Of a stretch of 64,000 nt of DNA, positions 1 through 13,500 are shown piece by piece. The notes beneath the pieces are model-generated. The model was not told where the DNA came from. It made no database searches and saw nothing but the letters and a program-made list of their open reading frames with translations. Positions within the stretch are counted from its first letter, which is position 1, and every line of letters begins with the position of its first letter. The translations under genes were made by a program, and so were the position numbers. The DNA is from Megachile rotundata (Eukaryota > Arthropoda > Insecta > Hymenoptera > Megachilidae): contig NW_027474181.1 of NCBI RefSeq assembly GCF_050947335.1, positions 1 through 64,000 of the forward strand, in the 5' to 3' direction.

Positions 1-2416
1 GTAATAAGAGTAAGAAGTGAAGTAATTGTCGTTCTATGGATCATATAAGCATAATATGGCTAATAATATGAGTTAGATTGATAATAATAAGAGTAATAAG
101 TATAGTAATTGTCGTTCTATCGATCATATAAGCATATGTGGCTAATAATATGAGTTAGATTGATAATAATAAGAGTAATAAGTATAGTAATTGTCGTTCT
201 ATCGATCATATCTACATAATATGGTTAATAATATGAGTTAGATTGATAATAATAAGAGTAATAAGTATAGTAATTGTCGTTCTATCAATCATATCTGCAT
301 AATATGGTTAATAATATGAGTTAGATTGATTATAATAAGAGTGATGAGTATAGTAATTGTCGTTCTATCGATCATATAAGCATAATATGGCTAATAATAT
401 GAGTTAGATTGATAATAATAAGAGTAATAAGTACAGTAATTGTCGTTCTATCAATCATATAAGCATAATAAGGCTAATAATATGAGTTAGATTGATAATA
501 ATAAGAGTAATGAGTATAGTAATTGTCGTTCTATCGATCATATAAGCATAATGTGGCTAATAATATGAGTTAGATTGATAATAATAAGAGTAAGAAGTAT
601 AGTAATTGTCGTTCTATGGATCATATAAGCATAATATGGCTAATAATATGAGTTAGATTGATAATAATAAGAGTAATAAGTATAGTAATTGTCGTTCTAT
701 CGATCATATAAGCATAATGTGGCTAATAATATGAGTTAGATAGATAATAATAAGAGTAATAAGTATAGTAATTGTCGTTCTATCGATCATATCTGCATAA
801 TATGGTTAATAATATGAGTTAGATTGATATAATAAGAGTAATAAGTATAGTAATTGTCGTTCTATCGATCATATCTGCATAATATGGTTAATAATATGAG
901 TTAGATTGATTATTATAGAGTAATGAGTATAGGTAATTGTCGTTCTATCGATCATATAAGCATAATATGGCTAATAATATGAGTTAGATTGATAATAATT
1001 AGAGTAATGAGTATAGTAATTGTCGTTCTATCGATCATATAAGCATAATATGGCTAATAATCTGAGTTAGATTGATAACAGTGAGTGCAATAAGTATAGT
1101 AATTGTCGTTCTATCGATCATATAAGCATAATGTGGCTAATAATATGAGTTAGATTAATAACAGTGAGTGTAACAAGTACAGTAATTGTCGTTCTATCGA
1201 TCATATAAGCATAATATGGCTAATAATATGAGTTAGATTGATAATAATAAGAGTAATGAGTATAGTAATTGTCGTTCTATCGATCATATAAGCATAATAT
1301 GGCTAATAATATGAGTTAGATTGATTATAATAGGAGTAATGAGTATAGTAATTGTCGTATTATCGATCATATAAGCATAATATGGCTAATAGTATGGGTT
1401 AGATTGATAATTATAAGAGTAATGAGTATAGTAATTGTCGTTCTATCAATCATATAAGCATAATAAGGCTAATAATATGAGTTAGATTGATATTAATAAG
1501 AGTAATAAGTATAGTAATTGTCGCTCTATCGATCATATAAGCACAATATGGCTAATAATATGAGTTAGATTGATAATAATAGGAGTAACAAGTATAGTAA
1601 TTGTCGTTCTATCGATCATATAAGCACAATATGGCTATTAATATGAGTTAGATTGATAATAGTGAGTGTAATAAGTATAGTAATTGTCGCTCTATCGATC
1701 ATATAAGCACAATATGGCTAATAATATGAGTTAGATTGATAATAATAAGAGTAATAAGTATAGTAATTGTCGTTCTATCGATCATATAAGCATAATGTGG
1801 CTAATAATATGAGTTAGATAGATAATAATAAGAGTAATAAGTATAGTAATTGTCGTTCTATCGATCATATCTGCATAATATGGTTAATAATATGAGTTAG
1901 ATTGATCATAATAAGAGTAATAAGTATAGTAATTGTCGTTCTATCGATCATATCTGCATAATATGGTTAATAATATGAGTTAGATTGATTATTATAAGAG
2001 TAATGAGTATAGTAATTGTCGTTCTATCGATCATATAAGCATAATATGGCTAATAATATGAGTTAGATTGATAATAATTAGAGTAATGAGTATAGTAATT
2101 GTCGTTCTATCGATCATATAAGCACAATATGGCTAATAATATGAGTTAGATTGATAATAATAGGAGTAACAAGTATAGTAATTGTCGTTCTATCGATCAT
2201 ATAAGCACAATATGGCTATTAATATGAGTTAGATTGATAATAGTGAGTGTAATAAGTATAGTAATTGTCGCTCTATCGATCATATAAGCACAATATGGCT
2301 AATAATATGAGTTAGATTGATAATAATAAGAGTAATGGGTATAGTAATTGTCGTTCTATCGATCATATAGGCATAATATGGCTAATAATCTGAGTTAGAT
2401 TGATAACAGTGGGTGC
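1..2416 (+). repeat. Rearranged HOR fragments at the left edge
   Basis: About 29 monomers that are recognisable pieces of the 63-mer HOR but in altered order. Roughly 1-445 follows 13777-14222, including the marker agaagtgaagtaatt. At about 135 one copy has lost a base (agcatatgtgg against agcataatgtgg). Around 618-745 the sequence matches 14311-14431. The marker tagatagataat occurs at 737 and 1815 (1078 bp, 13 monomers less one base) and again at 2479 (664 bp, exactly 8 monomers), so a short 8-mer duplication spans about 1815-2800. Several copies here carry single-base indels, as in gattattatagag near 909, so this edge is less uniform than the HOR proper. Confidence 0.75.
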
Positions 2417-4927
2417 AATAAGTATAGTAATTGTCGTTCTATCGATCATATAAGCATAATGTGGCTAATAATATGAGTTAGATAGATAATAATAAGAGTA
2501 ATAAGTATAGTAATTGTCGTTCTATCGATCATATCTGCATAATATGGTTAATAATATGAGTTAGATTGATCATAATAAGAGTAATAAGTATAGTAATTGT
2601 CGTTCTATCGATCATATCTGCATGATATGGTTAATAATATGAGTTAGATTGATTATTATAAGAGTAATGAGTATAGTAATTGTCGTTCTATCGATCATAT
2701 AAGCATAATATGGCTAATAATATGAGTTAGATTGATAATAATTAGAGTAATGAGTATAGTAATTGTCGTTCTATCGATCATATAAGCATAATATGGCTAA
2801 TAATCTGAGTTAGATTGATAACAGTGAGTGCAATAAGTATAGTAATTGTCGTTCTATCGATCATATAAGCATAATGTGGCTAATAATATGAGTTAGATTG
2901 ATAACAGTGAGTGTAACAAGTACAGTAATTGTCGTTCTATCGATCATATAAGCATAATATGGCTAATAATATGAGTTAGATTGATAATAATAAGAGTAAT
3001 GAGTATAGTAATTGTCGTTCTATCGATCATATAAGCATAATATGGCTAATAATATGAGTTAGATTGATAATAATAGGAGTAATGAGTATAGTAATTGTCG
3101 TATTATCGATCATATAAGCATAATATGGCTAATAGTATGGGTTAGATTGATAATTATAAGAGTAATGAGTATAGTAATTGTCGTTCTATCAATCATATAA
3201 GCATAATAAGGCTAATAATATGAGTTAGATTGATAATAATAAGAGTAATGAGTATAGTAATTGTCGTTCTATCGATCATATAAGCATAATGTGGCTAATA
3301 ATATGAGTTAGATTGATAATAATAAGAGTAATAAGTATAGTAATAGTCGTTCTGTCGATCATATAAGCACAATATGGCTAATAATATAAGTTAGATTGAT
3401 AATAATAAGAGTAATAAGTATAGTAATTGTCGTTCTATGGATCATATAAGCATAATATGGCTAATAATATGAGTTAGGTTGATTATTATAAGAGTAATGA
3501 GTATAGTAATTGTCGTTCTATCGATCATATAAGCATAATATGGCTAATAATATGAGTTAGATTGATAATAATTAGAGTAATGAGTATAGTAATTGTCGTT
3601 CTATCGATCATATAAGCATAATATGGCTAATAATCTGAGTTAGATTGATAACAGTGAGTGCAATAAGTATAGTAATTGTCGTTCTATCGATCATATAAGC
3701 ATAATGTGGCTAATAATATGAGTTAGATTGATAACAGTGAGTGTAACAAGTACAGTAATTGTCGTTCTATCGATCATATAAGCATAATATGGCTAATAAT
3801 ATGAGTTAGATTGATAATAATAAGAGTAATGAGTATAGTAATTGTCGTTCTATCGATCATATAAGCATAATATGGCTAATAATATGAGTTAGATTGATAA
3901 TAATAAGAGTAAGAAGTGAAGTAATTGTCGTTCTATGGATCATATAAGCATAATATGGCTAATAATATGAGTTAGATTGATAATAATAAGAGTAATAAGT
4001 ATAGTAATTGTCGTTCTATCGATCATATAAGCATAATGTGGCTAATAATATGAGTTAGATTGATAATAATAAGAGTAATAAGTATAGTAATTGTCGTTCT
4101 ATCGATCATAACTACATAATATGGTTAATAATATGAGTTAGATTGACAATAATAAGAGTAATAAGTATAGTAATTGTCGTTCTATCAATCATATCTGCAT
4201 AATATGGTTAATAATATGAGTTAGATTGATTATAATAAGAGTAATGAGTATAGTAATTGTCGTTCTATCGATCATATAAGCATAATATGGCTAATAATAT
4301 GAGTTAGATTGATAATAATAAGAGTAATGAGTATAGTAATTGTCGTTCTATCGATCATATAAGCATAATATGGCTAATAATATGAGTTAGATTGATAATA
4401 ATAGGAGTAATAAGTATAGTAATTGCCGCTCTATCGATCATATAAGCATAATACGGCTAATAATATGAGTTAGATTGATAATAATAGGAGTAATAAGTAT
4501 AGTAATTGTCGTTCTATCGATCATATAAGCATAATGTGGCTAATAATATGAGTTAGATTGATAATAATAAGAGTAATAAGTATAGTAATTGTCGTTCTAT
4601 CGATCATATCTACATAATATGGTTAATAATATGAGTTAGATTGACAATAATAAGAGTAATAAGTATAGTAATTGTCGTTCTATCAATCATATCTGCATAA
4701 TATGGTTAATAATATGAGTTAGATTGATTATAATAAGAGTAATGAGTATAGTAATTGTCATTCTAACGATCATATAAGCATAATATTACTAATAATATGA
4801 GTTGGATTGATAATAATAGGAGTAATAAGTATAGTAATTGTCGTTCTATCGATCATATAAGCATAATATGGCTAATAATATGAGTTAGATTGATAATAAT
4901 AAGAGTAATGAGTATAGTAATTGTCGT
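2417..4927 (+). repeat. About 30-monomer segment copied from the HOR (offset 11,952 bp)
   Basis: This stretch matches 14369-16879 at a constant offset of 11,952 bp, which is exactly 144 monomers. Shared landmarks are tagatagata (2479 and 14431), gattattata (2651 and 14603), agaagtgaagtaatt (3920 and 15872) and cattctaacg (4759 and 16711). Differences I saw are few: cataactacat near 4110 against catatctacat, and gagtta against gcgtta near 4885. Outside these bounds the register is lost: 2416 is c against t, and 4928 is a against t. It is HOR sequence out of the regular 63-monomer phase, since 144 is 2x63+18. A rearrangement therefore separates it from the ordered copies to the right. Confidence 0.85.
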
Positions 4928-6050
4928 ACTATCGATCATATAAGCATAATATGGCTAATAATATGAGTCAGATTGATAATAATAAGAGTAACGAGTATAG
5001 TAATTGTCGTTCTATCGATCATATAGGCATAATATGGCTAATAATCTGAGTTAGATTGATAACAGTGGGTGCAATAAGTATAGTAATTGTCGTTCTATCG
5101 ATCATATAAGCATAATGTGGCTAATAATATGAGTTAGATTGATAACAGTGAGTGTAACAAGTACAGTAATTGTCGTTCTATCGATCATATAAGCATAATA
5201 TGGCTAATAATATGAGTTAGATTGATAATAATAAGAGTAATGAGTATAGTAATTGTCGTTCTATCGATCATATAAGCATAATATGGCTAATAATATGAGT
5301 TAGATTGATAATAATAGGAGTAATGAGTATAGTAATTGTCGTATTATCGATCATATAAGCATAATATGGCTAATAGTATGGGTTAGATTGATAATTATAA
5401 GAGTAATGAGTATAGTAATTGTCGTTCTATCAATCATATAAGCATAATAAGGCTAATAATATGAGTTAGATTGATAATAATAAGAGTAATGAGTATAGTA
5501 ATTGTCGTTCTATCGATCATATAAGCATAATGTGGCTAATAATATGAGTTAGATTGATAATAATAAGAGTAATAAGTATAGTAATAGTCGTTCTGTCGAT
5601 CATATAAGCACAATATGGCTAATAATATAAGTTAGATTGATAATAATAAGAGTAATAATTATAGTAATTGTCGTTCTATGGATCATATAAGCATAATATG
5701 GCTAATAATATGAGTTAGATTGATTATTATAAGAGTAATGAGTATAGTAATTGTCGTTCTATCGATCATATAAGCATAATATGGCTAATAATATGAGTTA
5801 GATTGATAATAATTAGAGTAATGAGTATAGTAATTGTCGTTCTATCGATCATATAAGCATAATATGGCTAATAATCTGAGTTAGATTGATAACAGTGAGT
5901 GCAATAAGTATAGTAATTGTCGTTCTATCGATCATATAAGCATAATGTGGCTAATAATATGAGTTAGATTGATAACAGTGAGTGTAACAAGTACAGTAAT
6001 TGTCGTTCTATCGATCATATAAGCATAATATGGCTAATAATATGAGTTAG
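3754..6050 (+). repeat. 2.3-kb segmental duplication, copy A
   Basis: This 2297-bp stretch is repeated at 8236-10532 with a constant offset of 4482 bp (54 monomers). I found no difference at any landmark I compared: agaagtgaagtaatt (3920/8402), cataactacat (about 4108/8590), gccgctctatcg (about 4425/8907), cattctaacg (4759/9241), gagtcagattg (about 4967/9449), gtgggtgc (about 5065/9547) and aataattatag (5654/10136). The last is a variant absent from the later HOR copies. The match ends sharply at 6051 (gata against ttga) and begins after 3753 (tacag against tatag). The apparent identity implies a recent event or an assembly duplication. Confidence 0.85.
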
Positions 6051-8235
6051 ATAGATAATAATAAGAGAAATGAGTATAGTTATTGTCGTTCTATCGATCA
6101 TATCTGCATAATGTGGCTAATAATATGAGTTAGATTGATAATAGTGAGTGTAATAAGTATAGTAATTGTCGTTCTATCGATCATATAAGCATAATATGGC
6201 TAATAATATGAGTTAGATTGATAATAATAAGATTAATAAGCATAGTAATTGTCGTTCTATCGATCATATAAGCATAATATAGCTAATAATATGAGTTAGA
6301 TAGATAATAATAAGAGAAATGAGTATAGTTATTGTCGTTCTATCGATCATATCTGCATAATGTGGTTAATAATATGAGTTAGATTGATAATAGTGAGTGT
6401 AATAAGTATAGTAATTGTCGTTCTATCGATCATATAAGCATAATATGGCTAATAATATGAGTTAGATTGATAATAATAAGATTAATAAGCATAGTAAATG
6501 TCGTTCTATCGATCATATAAGCATAATATAGCTAATAATATGAGTTACATTGATAATAATAAGAGTAATAAGTATAGTAATTGTCGTTCTATCGATCTTA
6601 TAAGCATAATATGGCTAATAATATGAGTTAGATTGATAATAATAACAGTAATGAGTATAGCAATTGTCGTCCTATCGATCATATAAGCATAATATGGCTA
6701 ATAATATGAGTTAGATTGATAATAATAAGAGTAATATGTATAGTAATAATCGTTCTATCGATCATATAAGCATAATATGGCTAATAATATGAGTTAGATT
6801 GATAATAATAACAGTAATGAGTATAGTAATTGTAGTCCTATCGATGATATAAGCATAATATGGCTAATAATATGAGTTAGATTGATGATAATAAGAGTAA
6901 TATGTATAGTAATTATCGTTCTATCGATCATATAAGCATAATATGGCTAATAATATGAGTTAGATTGATAATAATAACAGTAATGAGTATAGCAATTGTC
7001 GTACTATCGATCATATAAGCATAATGTGGCTAATAATATGAGTTAGATTGATAATAATAAGAGTAATGAGTCTAGTAATTGTCGTTCTATCGATCACATC
7101 TGCATAATATGGTTAATAATATTAGTTAGAATGATAACAGTGAGTGTAATAAGTTTAGTGATTGTCGTTCTATCGATAATATAAGCATAATATGGCTAAT
7201 AATATGAGTGAGATTGATAAAAGTGAGTGTAATAAGTGTAGTAAATGTCGTTCTATCGATCATATAAGCATAATATAGCTAATAATATGAGTTAGATTGA
7301 TAATAATAAGAGTAATGAGTATAGTAATTGTCGTTCTATCGATCATATAAGCATAATATGGCTAATAATATGAGTTAGATTGATAAAAGTGAGTGTAATA
7401 AGTTTAGTAAATGTCGTTCTATCGATCATATAAACATAATATAGCTAATAATATGAGTTACATTGATAATAATAAGAGTAATAAGTATAGTAATTGTCGT
7501 TCTATCGATCATATAAGCATAATATGGCTAATAATATGAGTTAGATTGATAAAAGTGAGTGTAATAAGTTTACTAAATGTCGTTCTATCGATCATATATG
7601 CATAATATAGCTAATAATATGAGTTAGATTGATAATAATAAGAGTAATGAGTATAGTAATTGTCGTTCTATCGATCTTATAAGCATAATATGGCTAATAA
7701 TATGAGTTAGATTGATAATAATAACAGTAATGAGTATAATAATTGTCGTCCTATCGATCATATAAGCATAATAAGGCTAATAATATGAGTTAGATTGATA
7801 ATAATAAGAGTAATGAGTCTAGTAATTGTCGTTCTATCGATCACATCTGCATAATATGGTTAATAGTATTAGTTAGAATGATAACAGTGAGTGTAATAAG
7901 TTTAGTGATTGTCGTTCTATCGATAATATAAGCATAATATGGCTAATAATATGAGTGAGATTGATAAAAGTGAGTGTAATAAGTGTAGTAAATGTCGTTC
8001 TATCGATCATATAAGCATAATATAGCTAATAATATGAGTTAGATTGATAATAATAAGAGTAATGAGTATAGTAATTGTCGTTCTATCGATCATATAAGCA
8101 TAATATGGCTAATAATATGAGTTAGATTGATAATAGTGAGTGTAATAAGTTTAGTAAATGTCGTTCTATCGATCATATAAACATAATATAGCTAATAATA
8201 TGAGTTACATTGATAATAATAAGAGTAATAAGTAT
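6051..8235 (+). repeat. Divergent satellite island inside block 1
   Basis: About 26 monomers with variants not used elsewhere in block 1: gagaaatgag with tatagttattg, gattaataagcatag, aacagtaatgagtatag, gagtaatatg, aaaagtgagtgtaataag, ttacattg and gagtctagtaatt. It has its own internal order. The gagaaatgag monomer recurs after 249 bp (6065, 6314), as does gattaataagc (6231, 6480), giving a 3-mer. The gagtctag/gatcacatctgc pair recurs after 747 bp (7071, 7818), giving a 9-mer. Some variants (gtaatatg, aacagtaat, gtcgtcctatcg) resemble block 2 monomers. The island may be an older, less homogenised layer or material exchanged with a block 2-like array. It separates the two copies of the 2.3-kb duplication. 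Confidence 0.8.
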
Positions 8236-10532
8236 AGTAATTGTCGTTCTATCGATCATATAAGCATAATATGGCTAATAATATGAGTTAGATTGATAAT
8301 AATAAGAGTAATGAGTATAGTAATTGTCGTTCTATCGATCATATAAGCATAATATGGCTAATAATATGAGTTAGATTGATAATAATAAGAGTAAGAAGTG
8401 AAGTAATTGTCGTTCTATGGATCATATAAGCATAATATGGCTAATAATATGAGTTAGATTGATAATAATAAGAGTAATAAGTATAGTAATTGTCGTTCTA
8501 TCGATCATATAAGCATAATGTGGCTAATAATATGAGTTAGATTGATAATAATAAGAGTAATAAGTATAGTAATTGTCGTTCTATCGATCATAACTACATA
8601 ATATGGTTAATAATATGAGTTAGATTGACAATAATAAGAGTAATAAGTATAGTAATTGTCGTTCTATCAATCATATCTGCATAATATGGTTAATAATATG
8701 AGTTAGATTGATTATAATAAGAGTAATGAGTATAGTAATTGTCGTTCTATCGATCATATAAGCATAATATGGCTAATAATATGAGTTAGATTGATAATAA
8801 TAAGAGTAATGAGTATAGTAATTGTCGTTCTATCGATCATATAAGCATAATATGGCTAATAATATGAGTTAGATTGATAATAATAGGAGTAATAAGTATA
8901 GTAATTGCCGCTCTATCGATCATATAAGCATAATACGGCTAATAATATGAGTTAGATTGATAATAATAGGAGTAATAAGTATAGTAATTGTCGTTCTATC
9001 GATCATATAAGCATAATGTGGCTAATAATATGAGTTAGATTGATAATAATAAGAGTAATAAGTATAGTAATTGTCGTTCTATCGATCATATCTACATAAT
9101 ATGGTTAATAATATGAGTTAGATTGACAATAATAAGAGTAATAAGTATAGTAATTGTCGTTCTATCAATCATATCTGCATAATATGGTTAATAATATGAG
9201 TTAGATTGATTATAATAAGAGTAATGAGTATAGTAATTGTCATTCTAACGATCATATAAGCATAATATTACTAATAATATGAGTTGGATTGATAATAATA
9301 GGAGTAATAAGTATAGTAATTGTCGTTCTATCGATCATATAAGCATAATATGGCTAATAATATGAGTTAGATTGATAATAATAAGAGTAATGAGTATAGT
9401 AATTGTCGTACTATCGATCATATAAGCATAATATGGCTAATAATATGAGTCAGATTGATAATAATAAGAGTAACGAGTATAGTAATTGTCGTTCTATCGA
9501 TCATATAGGCATAATATGGCTAATAATCTGAGTTAGATTGATAACAGTGGGTGCAATAAGTATAGTAATTGTCGTTCTATCGATCATATAAGCATAATGT
9601 GGCTAATAATATGAGTTAGATTGATAACAGTGAGTGTAACAAGTACAGTAATTGTCGTTCTATCGATCATATAAGCATAATATGGCTAATAATATGAGTT
9701 AGATTGATAATAATAAGAGTAATGAGTATAGTAATTGTCGTTCTATCGATCATATAAGCATAATATGGCTAATAATATGAGTTAGATTGATAATAATAGG
9801 AGTAATGAGTATAGTAATTGTCGTATTATCGATCATATAAGCATAATATGGCTAATAGTATGGGTTAGATTGATAATTATAAGAGTAATGAGTATAGTAA
9901 TTGTCGTTCTATCAATCATATAAGCATAATAAGGCTAATAATATGAGTTAGATTGATAATAATAAGAGTAATGAGTATAGTAATTGTCGTTCTATCGATC
10001 ATATAAGCATAATGTGGCTAATAATATGAGTTAGATTGATAATAATAAGAGTAATAAGTATAGTAATAGTCGTTCTGTCGATCATATAAGCACAATATGG
10101 CTAATAATATAAGTTAGATTGATAATAATAAGAGTAATAATTATAGTAATTGTCGTTCTATGGATCATATAAGCATAATATGGCTAATAATATGAGTTAG
10201 ATTGATTATTATAAGAGTAATGAGTATAGTAATTGTCGTTCTATCGATCATATAAGCATAATATGGCTAATAATATGAGTTAGATTGATAATAATTAGAG
10301 TAATGAGTATAGTAATTGTCGTTCTATCGATCATATAAGCATAATATGGCTAATAATCTGAGTTAGATTGATAACAGTGAGTGCAATAAGTATAGTAATT
10401 GTCGTTCTATCGATCATATAAGCATAATGTGGCTAATAATATGAGTTAGATTGATAACAGTGAGTGTAACAAGTACAGTAATTGTCGTTCTATCGATCAT
10501 ATAAGCATAATATGGCTAATAATATGAGTTAG
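8236..10532 (+). repeat. 2.3-kb segmental duplication, copy B
   Basis: Partner of 3754-6050 at an offset of 4482 bp. From 9482 onward this copy is also in register with the 63-mer HOR, so its right-hand 1.05 kb is at once the end of the duplication and the start of the ordered HOR. Its left-hand 1.2 kb (8236-9481) is in the phase of the rearranged segment to the left. The monomer just before 9482, with gtcgtacta and gagtcagattg, resembles the monomer at 17363 rather than the one at the equivalent HOR position (14636), so 9482 is a breakpoint between two HOR phases. Confidence 0.85.
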
Positions 10533-13500
10533 ATTGATAATAATAAGAGTAATGAGTATAGTAATTGTCGTTCTATCGATCATATAAGCATAATATGGCT
10601 AATAATATGAGTTAGATTGATAATAATAAGAGTAAGAAGTGAAGTAATTGTCGTTCTATGGATCATATAAGCATAATATGGCTAATAATATGAGTTAGAT
10701 TGATAATAATAAGAGTAATAAGTATAGTAATTGTCGTTCTATCGATCATATAAGCATAATGTGGCTAATAATATGAGTTAGATTGATAATAATAAGAGTA
10801 ATAAGTATAGTAATTGTCGTTCTATCGATCATATCTACATAATATGGTTAATAATATGAGTTAGATTGACAATAATAAGAGTAATAAGTATAGTAATTGT
10901 CGTTCTATCAATCATATCTGCATAATATGGTTAATAATATGAGTTAGATTGATTATAATAAGAGTAATGAGTATAGTAATTGTCGTTCTATCGATCATAT
11001 AAGCATAATATGGCTAATAATATGAGTTAGATTGATAATAATAAGAGTAATGAGTATAGTAATTGTCGTTCTATCGATCATATAAGCATAATATGGCTAA
11101 TAATATGAGTTAGATTGATAATAATAGGAGTAATAAGTATAGTAATTGCCGCTCTATCGATCATATAAGCATAATACGGCTAATAATATGAGTTAGATTG
11201 ATAATAATAGGAGTAATAAGTATAGTAATTGTCGTTCTATCGATCATATAAGCATAATGTGGCTAATAATATGAGTTAGATTGATAATAATAAGAGTAAT
11301 AAGTATAGTAATTGTCGTTCTATCGATCATATCTACATAATATGGTTAATAATATGAGTTAGATTGACAATAATAAGAGTAATAAGTATAGTAATTGTCG
11401 TTCTATCAATCATATCTGCATAATATGGTTAATAATATGAGTTAGATTGATTATAATAAGAGTAATGAGTATAGTAATTGTCATTCTAACGATCATATAA
11501 GCATAATATTACTAATAATATGAGTTGGATTGATAATAATAGGAGTAATAAGTATAGTAATTGTCGTTCTATCGATCATATAAGCATAATATGGCTAATA
11601 ATATGCGTTAGATTGATAATAATAAGAGTAATGAGTATAGTAATTGTCGTTCTATCGATCATATACGCATAATATGGCTAATAATCTGAGTTAGATTGAT
11701 TACAGTGAGTGCAATAAGTATAGTAATTGTCGTTCTATCGATCATATAAGCATAATGTGGCTAATAATATGAGTTAGATTGATAATAATAAGAGTAATGA
11801 GTATAGTAATTGTCGCTCTATCGATCATATAAGCACAATATGGCTAATAATATGAGTTAGATTGATAATAATTAGAGTAATGAGTATAGTAATTGTCATT
11901 CTAACGATCATATAAGCATAATATTACTAATAATATGAGTTAGATTGATAATAATAGGAGTAATAAGTATAGTAATTGCCGCTCTATCGATCATATAAGC
12001 ATAATACGGCTAATAATATGAGTTAGATTGATAATAATAGGAGTAATAAGTATAGTAATTGTCGTTCTATCGATCATATAAGCACAATATGGCTAATAAT
12101 ATAAGTTAGATTGATAATAATAAGAGTAAGAAGTATAGTAATTGTCGTTCTATCGATCATATAAGCATAATATGGCTAATAATATGAGTCAGATTGATAA
12201 TAATAAGAGTAATAAGTATAGTAATTGTCGTTCTATCGGTCATATAACCATAATATGGCTAATAATATGGGTTAGATTGATAATAGTGAGTGTAATAAGT
12301 ATAGTAATTGTCGCTCTATCGATCATATAAGCACAATATGGCTAATAATATGAGTTAGATTGATAATAATAGGAGTAACAAGTATAGTAATTGTCGTTCT
12401 ATCGATCATATAAGCACAATATGGCTAATAATATAAGTTAGATTGATAATAATAAGAGTAAGAAGTATAGTAATTGTCGTTCTATCGATCATATAAGCAT
12501 AATATGGCTAATAATATGGGTTAGATTGATAATAATAAGAGTAATGAGTATAGTAATTGTCGTTCTATCAATCATATAAGCATAATATGGCTAATAATAT
12601 GAGTTAGATTGATAATAATAAGAGTAATAAGTATAGTAATTGTCGTTCTATCGATCATATCTGCGTAATATGGCTAATAATATGAGTTAGATTGATAATA
12701 GTGAGTGTAATAAGTATAGTAATTGTCGTTCTATCGATCATATAAGCATAATATGCCTAATAATCTGAGTTAGATTGATAACAGTGGGTGCAATAAGTAT
12801 AGTAATTGTCGTTCTATCGATCATATAAGCATAATATGGCTAATAACATGAGTTAGATTGATAATAATAAGAGTAATAAGTACAGTAATTGTCGTTCTAT
12901 CGATCATATAAGCATAATGTGGCTAATAATATGAATTAGATTGATAATAATAAGAGTAATAAGAATAGTAATAGTCGTTCTATCGATCATATAAGCACAA
13001 TATGGCTAATAATATAAGTTAGATTGATAATAATAAGAGTAAGAAGTATAGTAATTGTCGTTCTATCGATCATATCTGCATAATATGCCTAATAATCTGA
13101 GTTAGATTGATAACAGTGAGTGCAATAAGTATAGTAATTGTCGTTCTATCGATCATATAAGCATAATGTGGCTAATAATATGAGTTACATTGATAACAGT
13201 GAGTGTAATAAGTACAGTAATTGTCGTTCTATCGATCATATAAGCACAATATGGCTAATAATATGAGTTAGATTGATATTAATAAGAGTAATAAGTATAG
13301 TAATTGTCGTTCTATCGGTCATATAACCATAATATGGCTAATAATATGGGATAGATTGATAATAATAAGAGTAATAAGTATAGTAATTGTCGTACTATCG
13401 ATCATATCTGCATAATATGGTTAATAATATGAGTTAGATTGATAATAATAGGAGTAATGAGTATAGTAATTGTCGTATTATCGATCATATAAGCATAATA

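Noticed and set aside
6051..8235. The divergent island as an inserted mobile element
   Set aside because: Its sequence is still the same monomer in the same orientation and register, so it is array-internal variation and not an insertion of unrelated DNA.
12142..12330. A 62-codon open frame (also at 17371-17559), beginning at a TTG codon
   Set aside because: It is satellite sequence read across monomers, repeating at exactly the 5229-bp HOR period. The frame stays open only because a few variants remove stops. It has no ribosome-binding or promoter context, and the neighbouring monomers in every frame are stop-rich. Nothing about the product resembles a protein family.
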